Counted from the first letter of the stretch, positions 1 through 12,725 are shown. The stretch is 64,000 nucleotides of DNA from Prostheceraeus crozeri (GCA_907163375.1 CAJQUW010008003.1:1-64000), one strand, 5' to 3'. Made by a program: numbers and translations. The notes: generated by a model from the sequence alone, not told the origin.

Positions 1-1986
1 AATTGATATGTCAATTCTATTGATGACATTTCTGCTCATTGGTACATACATCGTGTTAATAAATTCTCGATTGATTAGTTGCTTCCTTACGGATGAGAGA
101 GGAAATGTGCGCAGAAGTGGGGCCTCAATGTCGCCAACCCTTGTATATTCAATAATGTTACAATAGACGTATAAGTTACTTATATCACGCTCTAGTGATG
201 GGGCTGTATCGCCTATTGATGTGCCTTCATAAATAGTTGATTTTGAGAATCCTAATGTGGACGTTAACACGCTATCCAGCTTGATAAGAGAGTTCTTCCC
301 TACCTTTAGAATCATGCGTTTCTTATGTGGATCATAAGAAAAGTGATATTCATCTGCATCAAGGTAATCTACACCAAACTCATTTAACTTTGTACACAAT
401 TCAGATGGCGTTTTCAAGCTTTCAATGTTCAAATTAACTCTTTTTACAAGTTCACTGGAAGTAGACAATTCATCACCCAATATGTCTTCGCTGCACTAGA
501 CGAAATGACTTGCTAAGTCTTACTAAGTCTGATCAGATTCTTGCAAAGTCTGATAAGAACTTATTTTATATAAGATCTTACATTTCCTGACCAGAAAGTA
601 CCAGACTTACTAAGTCTTATATTTTGCAAAATAAGATCTTTTCAGGTCTTACCAGCTGATAATTGAATTTAAGAAAAAAGAACTGAAATTTAAAACTTGA
701 AGTCTGATTGCAGTGCGAAGATCAGACAATATCAATGGTTTTAGTTCTTAAATGATCTTGCTGGAACATCAGTGCATAGAGAAACGCAAAAATATAAGAC
801 CTTTTTCTACTCAAAAGATTTCTAAAAATCACAAATAAGATCTTATCAGATCTGATCAGATTTGCTAATAAGACTTAGCACGACTGGTACTTTCTGGTCA
901 GAACTTGTAAGATTTCCTTAATAAGATTAAGTAAGTCATTTCGTCTAGTGTGTATACGTGGATATCCCATGAAGCATTTGTTGATGCTTTGAGTTTAGAA
1001 GAGGACAATTGAACCTTGAATGTATCATTTAACTCTGTCAACCAAGGTGCGCTTTCAAGGCCCTTAAACATCCCAATCATTTCAGATCCGAATTCAATAA
1101 CAACGGACTCAGACTTTTCCAATGGTGTCTTTTTAGTAAAAACAATAAATTCTGCCTCCGTTTCAACAGTAAATAAAGTTACTTTCTCTTTCTTATATTC
1201 ACAAGTCATTAACGTTTCTGGCACTGATCCTTGAAACTTTCTTGCAAAGTCTTCAACACTTCTAATGACCTCAAATTTATTTTTTACTCAGATGCTCCTT
1301 TTTTGTAATGCATACAATGGCACAATTCTACATTTAAAATCAGTGACTTTCCTCTCCGAATTCCACCCACGTCCATTGTACCAATACCTTGATGAGAAAG
1401 TTGTTCTGGAATATCCAAAAGTATGACTCAAATCTTTACCTAATACAAGAAGAACATGCTTCCCTTCCTTCATCAATTTTGTTGACCCCTTCATGACTGG
1501 TTTGTAGAATTTATTCAAAGTCAGCTTGAAGAGATCATTTATTCGTTCAAACATTCTACCGATTTCCTTTTCTGTATCTTGCAAGCTCATTGTGGGAACC
1601 TTAGAATCAGAAGTTGACGTTGCAAATGCCTTTTGAATTTTAATCATGTTTTCGACAGATGGTAAAGATGTTGAAAAAGGATGTAAAGTTGGATGATGAA
1701 AAGCCCATGTACCATGTAGACTATTGTGAAATATGCGAAAACAATCATCCTTCTCTCGTACTTCTTTATGTAATTCAAAATAATTGTTTTTTAGCAAACT
1801 GATATCGTTGTAATAAGTAATTTCAGTTAGAGCAACTTCATGGGGTCCATGCAGAGTAATTGGATTAGCGAATTCAACAGAGTTTGGAGATGGTTTGTTA
1901 CTTGGGAATATCTTGGGGTTGCTATTGCTTGGAAGAATGATGTTGAAGTTAGTAGACATGTTGACCTCATATATGCAAGAAGTCAC
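1..1986 (-). pseudogene. Polinton structural-type gene (like the F54H12.2 family), broken
   Basis: Coding pieces cover 1288-1986, about 898-1224 and 1-493. The N-terminal part (FNIILPSNSNPKIFPSN, then LHGPHEVALTEITY) and the far part near the window edge (LLRTFPLSS, MYVPMSRNVINRIDIS) are typical of the long conserved Polinton protein annotated as F54H12.2-like in many animals, thought to belong to the particle. A 457 bp MITE lies inside it. Family assignment is from recognised phrases, not from a search. Confidence 0.65.
494..950. mobile_element. 457 bp MITE with 18 bp perfect terminal inverted repeats
   Basis: Starts CACTAGACGAAATGACTT and ends with the exact inverse. Both flanks carry TG, which may be a 2 bp target duplication. 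The interior is rich in short AAGTCTTA/TAAGTC and GATCAGATC words and has no coding capacity. The CACTA start and short duplication suggest a CACTA-type non-autonomous element, but no transposase is present to prove it. It sits inside the Polinton structural gene, so it is younger than that element. Confidence 0.85.
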
Positions 1987-2968
1987 ATGCTATATTAGCT
2001 TAAAAGTTACGAGTGTCTCCCACCTCCACATTTTGTAGATCCTGGTGCGTTATCCAGCTATTGAATGAATCAGGATATCCTTTCCATTTAACTAGATATT
2101 TCCTTTGATTGCCATGACCTTTCCTCCTAATTATTTTGTCAATCATATACACCTCTTCACTTCTGTCTAATACTTGCAATTCATAAGAGTAAAATTTTCC
2201 TTCAATTGGATTGCCATGGTAATCTATTAATTTATACATGGTGGGTCTAAATTTTGTATTTACTTCATCTACAAAAAACTCTTCTTCAGTCCAATTAGGT
2301 AGCTACCCCTTCTCAAATGTAGACTTAACCTTTGAAATCCGAACTCTATCACCAACATTAATTTTCTTTTCATTGGAAATGTTTTTCGCTTTCTTATCAT
2401 ACAATCGAAGCCATACATCCATCGCATTATCTGGGGTAACATCAACAGGTTTCATCTTAATGATTCGATGGTAGCTTTCATTGTAATTCTTAACAAATTT
2501 CTGCAGCTCACCTATCCGAACATGTGTATTTTTTGCAGTGAAATAGCGCCATATTTTTGTCTTCAGTGTGCGATTGAACCTCTCAACCATGGCAACTTTA
2601 TAAGCACTTTTGACACTAAACAATTCCACATTATGACTTTTAAGGAGACTTCGAACATGAGAGTTTTCGAATTCCTTCCCTTGATCGGTCTGTATTCTTT
2701 GTGGAACACGCCCCTCATCGAAAATGCTGTGAAAAGCCGCTTCAACTTCTGGTCCTCGTTTAGATTTCAGCGCACGTGCCCAAGCATAGCGAGATAAAAT
2801 ATCTATTACGGTTAAGATGTATTTATAGCCATCATTGTACTGTGATATCTGTTGCATGTCAGCCAAGTCCGCTTGCCATTGACTATCTATATTGTTAATA
2901 ACATATTTTCTCGTTGGAAACCGCTTTCTCGCATTTTTGTGAAGAGTGTAAGTCGGTTGACTCCTTAA

Positions 2969-5564
2969 CACTAGAACGCCGAGATGCGTCAATTGACGCA
3001 ATCTTGATATCTTGGTCAAAATTTCTCCTAAACCATTATAGATTCTGCCAACATATTTCATGGCTTTTGATATTTCATCCAGTTCTATAACTTGAGCCAA
3101 TATTGAGTTGATTTGTTCATTTGTTTTAATGTTCTCATGCTAACTACCTAGAATGCCGAGATGCGTCAATTGACGCAAATTGCTGAAATCATTATACATT
3201 GCACAATGCACATGCAGATCAAGCAGAGACCTCAACAACGTCCCACTGATAAAAAAGATCGTTTTACAAGATGTCTTATGATGTCACCTGATAAATGCAT
3301 TATGTGGAATTAGTCATCAGTTCCCCATCATGTCCAACTGAGATAGTGATCGCTTGCCATGGTGTAAAGTGATAACTGCATCCTGCTGATTCAGCTCCCC
3401 ACCGAGTTCCCATGACGAGATGACACGCTTACCTCGCTTGTTATGACGTCACATGATGTCATGTGATAAATACATTCTGAGCAAGTCATATTGTCATCAG
3501 CATGCGTCTTCATCGAAAATTTGAAAATCTCAATGCTAGGAGCTCGACTTCCACGTAGACATACTGCCGAGGAAGCATTGCAAGCTTTACAAGACATTCC
3601 ATCCGATCAGTCAGAAACTGAATCCAACGACGGCGAATTCGATGACAATGAAAACACCGATCCGACAAGTGTGGAAGATTCGTCGAGCAGTAGTGATTCC
3701 GAAGAAGAGATTCTGCGATTAAATCAACGAATTCTAAATTCAGAGGAAGTGATATCGGGTGTGTGCTCACAGTCACAAGACAAATCGGCGAATACGATGA
3801 AAGGACGAGACGGAACTACATGGAGGCTACTGGTAGCTCAAAAGCATGTGACTGCAGGTCGACTTCCAATTCAAAATGTGCTTCGCAAAAAAACCTGGAC
3901 CAACTGCATACGCTCCGACGAAAGTGAATAAACACAGTCCATTATCTTCGTTCCGTGTATTCTTCGACGAGCCTATGCTTCGACGCATTCAAAAATGCAC
4001 TGTAAATGAAGCTCGGCGCACTACCGGTAGTGACACCTGGAACATCTCCCTCAGTGAGTTAGAACAGTTTGTTGAATTGATTATTGCACGTGGAGTTATC
4101 GGGGCAAGGAATGCGCCTGTCAGAAATATGTGGTCGAAGGCGTGGGGTAACCAAATCTTCCCTCAAACGATGTCCAGAGATAGATTCTCAGACATCTTGA
4201 GATTTCTGAGGTTTGACATAAAGTCGGAGAGGAAAGATCGTCTACAGACGGACAAATTTGCCCACGCCTCCGAGATCTGGAATCGTTTTATTGCTAACTG
4301 TAATATGGAGTTCAACCCATGCGGCTATCTAACCGCAGATGAAGAGCTTCTTCCATGTAAAGCGAGATGCCGATTTATACAATACATGGCAAACAAGCCA
4401 GATAAGTTTGGCCAGAAGTTTTGGCTTTTAGTGGACACAGAGACAAAATATCTGTACAATGGTTATCCATACTTAGGTAAGGATGAATCTCAAGACGCAA
4501 GTGGTAGTCAACCTACTGGAGTAGTTATGAAGTTGTGCGAACCATACTTTGGACTTGGCTACAAAGTAACGGTTGACAACTACTTCACCAGTCTTGACCT
4601 AGCCAGGAAGCTTCAAGCCAGCAAATGTCCCTCCTAAGGAACGATGCGCAAAAGCAGACGCGAACTACCATCAGACATCAAGGCAAGCGAGTCACTACAT
4701 ACCACCAAAGTGTTAAAAATGACGATTCTAGTGCATTGTTGACTATCTACCAGTGCAAGCGTCAGAAGAATGTTGTACTTTTGAGCACCTTGCACCCTGA
4801 TGCATTCATTCCCTAAAATCAGAACCCAAAGCAGAAGCCGAAAACTGTACTGTCCTACAATTCGCTAAAGGTAGGAGTTGACATCCTGGACCAAATTTCC
4901 TGACTCTATTCAGTCAAGGCTGCCAGTAGACGCTTGCCTATGCATGTATTTTACAACATTATCGACATGGCACTGATCAATGCCTGGATCGTGTTCAAAT
5001 CCTGTATATCCACCGAAAGCATTATTAGGAGAAAATTCATTCATGCTGCTGTTGAAGAATTGATCTCATCTGAACCTACCCGTACAAGCAGAAAACGTAT
5101 TGCAGATTTAGATGAGCATAGGACTACCGATTGCGGGAAACCAAGCAAAAAATGAAAAACATGCACCAGTGGTCAATGTAATCGCAACCGATCTACAATG
5201 ACATGTCATTACTGTGAAAAACCATTGTGTGGCAAGTGCTGCAAACCTATTTGCCCACGCTGTTTCTTATCTGACAAATAGTGAGTCTCGCTCCATGAAT
5301 TATACCGATTTCATAGCAGTCTTTATCGTTTTCATATTTTGACATGACTGTGTATTTGTGTATAGGCCTACATGTACATGTATTTGCATAATTTGCTACT
5401 CATAAATATGTGATTTGATATAATTTACAATGCGCCCTTTATCATATAAGGTAATGGTGATATGATTAACAACTTAGTCTGGATCTCAGCTGGCATAAAG
5501 TAGCTTTGCGTCAATTGACGCATTTCGGCGTTCTAGGTATTTCAAAATTCTCGGCATTCTAGTG
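2969..5564 (+). mobile_element. piggyBac transposon copy 1 (2.6 kb), TTAA duplication
   Basis: The ends are CACTAGAACGCCGAGA (left) and CACTAGAATGCCGAGA (right, inverted), 15 of 16 identical. TTAA is duplicated at 2965-2968 and 5565-5568, the hallmark of piggyBac. Each end also carries a subterminal copy of CCTAGAAYGCCGARATGCG with the 14 bp palindrome GCGTCAATTGACGC; the palindrome occurs at 2987-3000, about 3160-3173 and about 5509-5522. The transposase gene lies inside on the plus strand. The near-identical ends point to a fairly recent insertion, later than the Polinton. Confidence 0.93.
3491..5280 (+). pseudogene. piggyBac transposase, broken
   Basis: DDD transposase that cuts and pastes DNA at TTAA. 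The N-terminal acidic region (3491-3931, serine/aspartate-rich) is in one frame; the core 3876-4637 is in another (SSFRVFFDEPMLRRIQ, GARNAPVRNMWS). The three catalytic aspartates are visible: TADEELLPCKARC (near 4340), VTVDNYFTSLDLA (near 4570) and GVDILDQ (near 4870). The C-terminal cysteine-rich domain is read at about 5156-5280 (TCHYCEKPLCGKCC, ICPRCF) after an in-frame TGA at 5153-5155. Another in-frame TGA follows GVDILDQIS near 4902, and there are frame changes near 3880 and 4630. So all functional parts remain but at least four changes stop it from being made. Confidence 0.88.
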
Positions 5565-5855
5565 TTAACCACTTCTTGACTTTCTCTATTCCCACACCTG
5601 CTGCACGAGCTAGAACCTCCGCACGACTGAAACTTGCGGGGTGATTTAAGTCGTAATAAATCTTTCTGAGTTTCACTGCTGTACTCATCGTCTTTGTTCT
5701 GATTTGCACGCGTATTACTCCCACAGCAACTGCTAACACAATTGATATCAACCTCTATGCCCTCTTCTCCTTTACCTTCGAGCGCAGATTTCAAACAGCA
5801 GCAAAACTTTTGTAGCGACATGATATGAGAGAAGCAAAGCTTAATTTATATTTGC

Positions 5856-6503
5856 TTAATATTTACTATAATCCTTTCCAACACGCATTGAGCGCCTAGT
5901 AGCTCTTTTTGGTTGAAGATCATCGGGATCATGAAGCTCTCGCTTGACAGCCATCGTGGGTGTTTTACTTTTTGTTTCATCTTGTAAGTGACCCTTGTCC
6001 AACTCATTCACAGTCGGTCCTCCAATAATATTATGTGGTACATTTTGATCAGATAAAATTTTCTGAAAATATGTCCACCCTTGTGGTGCACCTAGTTTTC
6101 GCCTTACATCTCTGACAGCATATTGCAGGTCATCTATGTGACTATTTCTAATAACATCACCAGTTGTTTCATCTATTATTTCCCCTCTCTCATTGAACTT
6201 CACATGTGGATCAATGAAGTCAAATAATCGCTCAGCGCGCACACGATATGGTCGAGGTGTTGACAAGGTTATAAATCGTCGCAACTTATCACGAATCTGT
6301 CGCCTCTCATCAATGTTTTCAGCTGCTAACTGCATTCGTCGATAGGGATCCTTAATCTTCTGAATGTCCATATCCTTTTGTGTTAGTTCCTTAAGTTGAT
6401 TCGTAATAGGTTGATCTATATTTTTGACTTCTTGTGCACTTTGTAATGTAGTCAATTGTATATACTCCTCTTGAGGAATGACTACCATCTTTGAATACGA
6501 CAT
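5856..6503 (-). CDS. Polinton-associated conserved basic protein
   Basis: An open reading frame of 215 codons starting MSYSKMVVIPQEEYIQL. The middle has YRRMQLAAENIDERRQIRDK and a globular part FDFIDPHVKFNERGEII; the C-terminus is rich in lysine and arginine (PKRATRRSMRVGK), as if for nucleic-acid binding or nuclear entry. Proteins of this kind lie between integrase and ATPase in many Polintons; the function is unknown. This part appears whole. Confidence 0.6.
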   Translation of the reverse strand: MSYSKMVVIPQEEYIQLTTLQSAQEVKNIDQPITNQLKELTQKDMDIQKIKDPYRRMQLAAENIDERRQIRDKLRRFITLSTPRPYRVRAERLFDFIDPHVKFNERGEIIDETTGDVIRNSHIDDLQYAVRDVRRKLGAPQGWTYFQKILSDQNVPHNIIGGPTVNELDKGHLQDETKSKTPTMAVKRELHDPDDLQPKRATRRSMRVGKDYSKY

Positions 6504-6789
6504 GTTTGTAATAATAATAAGGCAACAAAGTACATTGCTTAAAACTAGCTGTGAACCGAGAAAACTGTTATTGGTTCAACGGAATTAGGTATGATATTAG
6601 TTCGAAATCGAAGTCGTTCCGGACATTCCTGGGTTAGATCAATAAATAGATAGCCATGTGGTTTCTTAGTTACATCTTCATATATTTTTGAAAGAACTTT
6701 AGGTTGTTGAGGTAATATCTGTCTACTAAGATGATGTATCTGACTGCTGTCTCTTGGATTTTTAAATACTGCCAAATATACCCAAGTAA

Positions 6790-9130
6790 AAAATGACGTT
6801 TTTTCAACGGTTGAAATCATCGTTGAAAACTAACTAAAAATCAACTTGGTGTGACAAACGTTGAAAAAAACGTTGAAGGTTGACATCGTTGAAACTAACC
6901 AAAAATCAACTTGGTTGAATTAAACATTTTAATTGTTTCATGCACGTTTTTTAAAAACATGATTGCACTGCACCATGGATAAACATCAAGAAGTATCGTT
7001 AAGTAAAATGGTCTGCAATAAATATAATGTGGTATATAAAATTTGTTATAAATAATAATTTGGAATTGTACAAAACATCGATCATCCATGTACGTGGATT
7101 AAAATTAGCTAAAAGAGCGTTTCATTTAATTTGAATTAGATACCGTGCGTGTAGAGTATTTTATATACACTATTCATGACGAACGAATCAGTTCAACAAA
7201 TTACAAATAGCTATATTCTCGAAGGGAGCCTAAGCAATTATACTGGCACCATTTTACCTTCTCAAATCGAAATATCTGTCAATTGAAGCTTCACGTACCG
7301 TACTCATCAGCATGTCGATTTTTGATCGATATGCTCGTTTCGCGTTTTGGCTAATAATTTACAAAACAACAATTGCATAAGCATCCAGCTCCATCTGCGT
7401 AATGTATCTCGCTTCTATAACTTCGTCACTTAAGGAATCTGCGTACTGAGAATTAGTAGTCGATCCGCTGCGATTTGTTGATGACTCTTAGTCTATTCCG
7501 CCCATGACGTCAAACAGAAGCTGTGCAATCAGGCGCAGTTATTAGATCAAGAGGATATTTCGACTTACACACCGTTATTTATGATGTCGGTTTGTGATCA
7601 CCTACGTTTTTCTTCTTACTTCGTTATCATGCACAATACATGCGAGCACAATCTCTTACGATACTCACTGGCCTGCAAATGTGTCCAGTTATAGGAGAAC
7701 ATCGTATGTAGGGTCAGTGAGTTTTTTACTCATGAAGATCAAGTTCTTTGATTCATGTATCAGAATTTAAAAATGCATCAATTGGATAAGACTACAGAAA
7801 TGTTCTCAGATTTAGCTTGTCAATTTTGTTTCAGCATTTAACTGCAAGTCTAGGGTACATGTATTAGGAAATCCCAAAACATGATTACTGTTATATCTGC
7901 TCTTACTTTTAGAAAATGTTATAAGCGTCATAATATAATTTACTGGTATATCTCAATTACTCTTCGTGTGTATGTTTATCAAAAGTTTAGGTTATAATTA
8001 TGCGCACATCATATTCATGCATGAACTGTTGAATGCGGTCGGCATGGCTACATACTCTGTTTTTATTTGCAGCATTTTTCTAAAGAAAGTTACTTGAATA
8101 TCAGAATGAAATTGATAAATTACTACGAGTATTGATTAGAAAATTAATAATAAATTGATAATGGTCACAATTCGGCCATTCCTGAATTTCTTCATTTGCT
8201 ATCAAAATTCCTGTGAATATCGCATGCCACATTGTCAAAGATTGAAAAAGCAATTTTCTTAATTATCTTTGCTATAACACCTAATATTACTATGAATGAT
8301 TTTCTCTTTAAACTTTAAGTAGGCTTACCCATGGAATGTTAATTGAGGTAGTTAAGTTTGTAATTCTGTTCTGCACATCACACAAAAGTTGTCTTCTTTT
8401 TACAGGTGTTGCTGCTGAGGCTGTGCAAGCTCGTCTTATCTGTGCATCGATGACTCAAGACCTGACCAACGTTCGGCTGTTTTTCTGTCTTGTTATTAGC
8501 TAATTAGCCCCGAAAGTACTGGCTTTTTATTTACCATAGTCATTCATGCTCGCAACGTCCAAGTGATATCAGATTTCGGACAACCGCCTTTTGATCCAAC
8601 CAAAGATTGGTGACCTCGCATCATCGCCTCAAATCATTTGAGTTTGAGTGAATGTTTATCTGTTGAACTGTGGCATCACTCTATTCTTAAAAATGTGACT
8701 GATAACGCGCGACGGTGTTCGACTCGAAATGACAGTGAAATAGCATTCGGGGGTGGGCTTGTTATCTGTTTGAATGAAGGGTGATCAAATCCGGATAGAA
8801 AATTTCCATATATGTTGTGAAAGTGATCTTCATCAAGATTATTTGTATCTGATGTTCGATGTGTGCTACTATATAAACGTCATCTTGTATGGTGGTAAAG
8901 CCTTCTTCATTTGCTAAATTCTTTTGTGGATGAAAAAATTGTGTTTTGAAACATGTCCATCCTTTCTGCTGTTTACTTGGAGGATGGATTTTATGTGTTA
9001 AATGCTTGACTCCATATTGCATGAAGCCCTATATTTCCAAATGTTCTACGTGAGCTAAGTTTTGTGATTCAGTTTTATGTCATTTTGGTCATGTCAAATT
9101 ACGTCAATGTATAATATGTATGCTGCAATA
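6790..9130. other. Unassigned insertion within the Polinton ATPase region
   Basis: No gene is recognised. The left edge has repeated short words: AAAAATCAACTTGG twice (about 6838 and 6903) and CGTTGAAA-like words at least four times between 6798 and 6895, which look like the subterminal repeats of a transposon. One open frame at 8762-9022 on the minus strand (86 codons; WTCFKTQFFHPQ) matches nothing I know. The other end of the insert is not resolved. Confidence 0.4.
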
Positions 9131-9457
9131 TTTATATCGTTGAACGGGTAATGAGGATGGAAGGTTGTGGGTAATGTGTTTTCAAACTCCTAGTTCTTTG
9201 CTCTTTCCCTCCATCAACAATGTTTTGGGTGATATAGATTATGAAGGCTTCCCTATGATGTGCTGTCTGAATAAACATTTCAGTTACATCTTTCGATGAT
9301 TTGCTTTCACGCAATAGATCATCTAGCACAATAACCTCTTATCTCCGCTACATGAAACCTCGAACGAGTTGAGCAAAGATTTTTTTTAGATGATTAACCA
9401 TTGATACCTTGAAAGTTTGATTGAACGCTTGATATACATATTCCAATAGTGTTTTAA

Positions 9458-12178
9458 TGGTATGTTCCCAAATGGGAACGTTAGGAACTTGAGTACAAAA
9501 ATTACCTAAGTGAAACAACAAAATGCAATCTAGCAGTCTATATTTCCATCATAATACTATATTTAAACAAGTTTTTAAACACTACTTAACAATGATAAGG
9601 CAAAAAAACAAATGCAATCTGACAGAGTCTACCTTTTCTTCCCTAATGTGATAAAATCCAACAATGCAAAAATAAATGCAATCTGACAGAGTCTACATTT
9701 TCTTTACCTACTGTGATAAAAATCAAAACATGCTTGGTATGTAGCCGAACAATTGCATTTGAAACAGCTGTTGTCGACAATTTTTTCGACAGATTACGCA
9801 TCTTCTTGATTGGCATCGTCTGTGTGGCAATACCATCGAATGGACATCTGACGGCAAATGCACGTGGTGACCACCACCGATCTGAGACGCATGGGACTCG
9901 ATTCACAAAGGAGAGCGATGTTTCTATGTGGCTGATCATGTCACTTGGATGTAACTGACAATGCAAACGCCAAGCCGCAACAATAGACACTTCACGGAAT
10001 TCGTGAACAGTGGCCACCACCATTTCTTACACAATGTTCGGTCTGTAGGACGAGAGAGAAGTCGATCACACAAGTCACTCCACCATGCTGGAAAATAATA
10101 AGTCATGCAAATACAGAAATAGTTATAGAATTTTTCAATCATATATAGAATTCATCATCAGTAGACTACATAAATTGCATAGCATGAAAAGTGCAATTGA
10201 CTGTAAAGGTGAGCGCGACTGAGACTGCAGTAGTATGAATAGTCCGGTAGGAACTAGTCCTGAAAAGTTAGACAGTTCTAGATGAGAACAATAAATACGG
10301 TACTTACCGAGATTGTACTGTTTGATCAAATTTGGTTGAGTCAGATCAAGTGTGTCGTGTTTGGCTCTCCGTTTTGTTGTCTTTGTAGTGGCTCGTGGGT
10401 GAAGTGATGAGGAATTGTCTTGCCATTTTAGCAATGTAGATGCTGCCATCAGTTCGGTAGTCAAAATCCAGTCATCGTCCAGAAGTCTGGCTGCTCCTCC
10501 AGTTCGATTTCTGCTGACTGTACTGTTGCTTTGAATTGCATGAGACGCAATTCAGACTGTACCTGTTTAGCTTTTTGAATTGCATGGAGACGAATTCAAG
10601 AGTTGATAGGACGTGAAGAAATTGTCATGAATAGATAATGGTCGGATGGTGTCGATATATCCTCACTACTTGTTTTCACAACCCTCGTACCCAAGGCTCA
10701 GTTGTTTGATGACTCTCTTTCCTTGATAAATATGAGTTTGTATGGTATATCCGTTGCCCCTGCCATCCAAAGCTTATACCCAAAACGTATTGGTTTGCCC
10801 TTGATGTACATTTTCATGGAATTCCTTCCACGATAAGGAACATGGATTTTCCACTGAGTGGTTAGCATGAAACATTCCAAATTGCTGCAATGACTTGGAG
10901 TAAATTTAAACTTTCTTCACTTTAGCTGCTTGTCAACTTTTGTCAGTCGTTGGTTATCTGCAAGTGATTGTATTTCTTGATTTGTTGGAAAGTATCACGA
11001 CTCATGGCCTCAGAGACAACAGCTACATGAAGATCTGGTTGATTTGACCAATAATCTGTTTCTGATGGTACACTGTGAGTGATAACAGATAGAATGACAG
11101 TTCATAGGAAATTCAACAATTGATTTTCAGTAAATTGAAATTTCAAATCCCAAGGTCTCTCCTGGCATATAGTATAGTTTGACGAACAATATGCTTTATT
11201 ATGTCGTCATTGAAGTACAGTCTCCATATTTCGTAAGGAGTTTTGTCAACTAAGTGGGTATTTATCTTCCATACAGACTACATTGATACTGTCCATCGAA
11301 TCGTTCGACATATCTTTGACCAGCGTCTTGCTTGATCTCGACTTCCATTTTCCAATAGGCCATCGTCGTCACTGTCGCTGTCGAAAATCTCAATTTCCAG
11401 CTGGCTCGACAAAATCCTCACCCAAGTCCTCTCATCACTCGGCAATCCTGATCTCCTGATTCCGGTGGTTTAAACAGCCACATGATCAGTGGAACTTGAC
11501 ACGATTTCTACATTTATAAATCTCCTCACTTTTGGTGGATCTAATCTAAGCTTTTTCGATAACCTCCGTCGCCCATCTGTAAAGGAATGAATGTTCAAGA
11601 ACTCAAATTTTATGCCGTATAGTCAATTTCATCCAGATCTGATAGCACTGCTGATAATCACAAATTCAAAAATTTTTCAAAAATTATAAGAACAATGGTG
11701 TGATTGGTACGACGCTAGACTGCCGTACACAAGATACAGAGACCGAATCTCGTACGGAACATTTTCCTGACATTCTTGATGTAGCTGAGGAGTCATTTTT
11801 AGTGTTACGTAAGTCTACACTTATCCAAGCGCAATAATCAAGATACCATATGAAAGAAATTTTGTGACAAAAATAGGCATTTTTTTGACGTTGTATTACT
11901 AACGTTCACATTTGTGAACATTCAGCGCAAAAATAAAATTGCACGAAAACTATCGGCCAAATGATTTGAAATTTTTGGGTTTATAGAGAGAAAGAACTTG
12001 AGAAAGGATTTTAAGTTGACTTAGTTCTTTTTTAATACTATAATGTTATTTTACAGATGTTGCTCTACAATATCGTAGTATACCTAAACAAAGCATGAAA
12101 AAATATTTCTTAACGCAAAGTACTTTTTGAGGCTATTTTGTATTATGTTCCCAAATGGGAACGTTAGGAGATAAAAGG
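9458..12178 (-). mobile_element. piggyBac relic 3, in the Polinton ATPase
   Basis: Minus-strand transposase fragments identify the family: a first-aspartate region now reading IPYRGRNSMKMYIKGKPIRF then GYKLWMAG (10698-10880), an upstream part DYWSNQPDLHVAVVSEAMSR (about 11000-11080), and a C-terminal part with VSIVAAWRLHCQLH and SDMISHIE (about 9890-9990). Many stops and frame changes make it much older than copy 1. Both edges carry an identical 26 bp segment in the same orientation, with core GTTCCCAAATGGGAAC (9461-9486 and 12145-12170). TTAA lies next to each edge (9454-9457 and 12179-12182). The exact left edge is uncertain because about 120 further bases next to it do not fit the ATPase. 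Confidence 0.75.
9509..9730. repeat. Short tandem duplication inside piggyBac relic 3
   Basis: The segment AAATGCAATCTGACAGAGTC, followed by a T-rich stretch and GTGATAAAA, occurs at about 9608 and 9674 (period about 66 bp), with a weaker copy at about 9523. It lies next to the element end and may be a subterminal repeat array. Confidence 0.6.
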
Positions 12179-12530
12179 TTAAGTCACCTGCTTTGATGTC
12201 TTCAGTTGTCGGTAACCCTTGCTTCACATCATAACCTTTCTGGTGAAGTGCAGAATGTAGTTGTGGTTGAAATATGCCATAACACCATTTAACTCTTTTA
12301 ATTTCTTTATTAAACATCTCATTTCTAAATTGTAGTAATTGAGTTACAAAAGTAGTTTTACCGGACTGACTTGGTCCGGCCACACACATTGTGCGATCAG
12401 TGAATAGGCGAAAATCTGTCATCCTAAAATTTCAAAAGCTTTAAAGACCAACACCCACCAGTTTGCTTAGAATAAAACAAGTCTTGTTCCATAACAACTT
12501 TATTTACATTTAGAAACTTTCATTTCACAT

Positions 12531-12725
12531 TCACAGCATTTGTGTTTCCTCATCAATGTCAGCATTAAAATAACTTCTCGCGTCAATTTGAGCATCTTGG
12601 CGTTTCAATTTCAACTTAACACTCCCTTCCTTGGATTTCCGTCCCCGCTTTTTGCTTTCTTCAACATCCTTCCCATCTTTTGAAGTAGGTTTATCGATGG
12701 TGATTAGACACTTATCAATCGGCAT
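12531..12725 (-). CDS. Small basic Polinton-associated protein
   Basis: A 64-codon frame rich in lysine (KKRGRKSKEGSVKLKLKR) overlapping the start region of the next gene by a few codons. The charge suggests DNA binding. It lies between the ATPase and the following accessory gene in the same orientation. Function unknown. Confidence 0.45.
   Translation of the reverse strand: MPIDKCLITIDKPTSKDGKDVEESKKRGRKSKEGSVKLKLKRQDAQIDARSYFNADIDEETQML

Larger units (their letters stand above)
2000..5821 (-). pseudogene. Polinton integrase with C-terminal chromodomain, broken by a piggyBac insertion
   Basis: Coding parts are 5569-5821, about 2303-2964 and 2000-2239. The retroviral-type integrase core is recognised from DSQWQADLADMQ, YKYILTVIDILSRYAWA and QTDQGKEFEN, and the last part is a chromodomain (EEVYMIDKIIRRKG, KYLVKWKGYPDSFNSWI). 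Chromodomain integrases are known in Polintons and their gypsy relatives, where they guide integration to marked chromatin. The piggyBac at 2969-5564 lies inside the gene. Confidence 0.8.
6545..12422 (-). pseudogene. Polinton packaging ATPase, broken by insertions
   Basis: FtsK/HerA-type ATPase thought to move DNA into particles. Parts: 12084-12422 with the Walker A loop (CVAGPSQSGKTTFV), 9132-9345 with the Walker B region (VLDDLLRESKSSKD, YITQNIVDGG), and 6545-6820 with the C-terminal part (AVFKNPRDSSQIHHLSRQIL, DLTQECPERLRFRTN). The parts are held apart by a piggyBac relic (about 9458-12178) and by about 2.3 kb of unassigned DNA (about 6790-9130). Confidence 0.8.
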
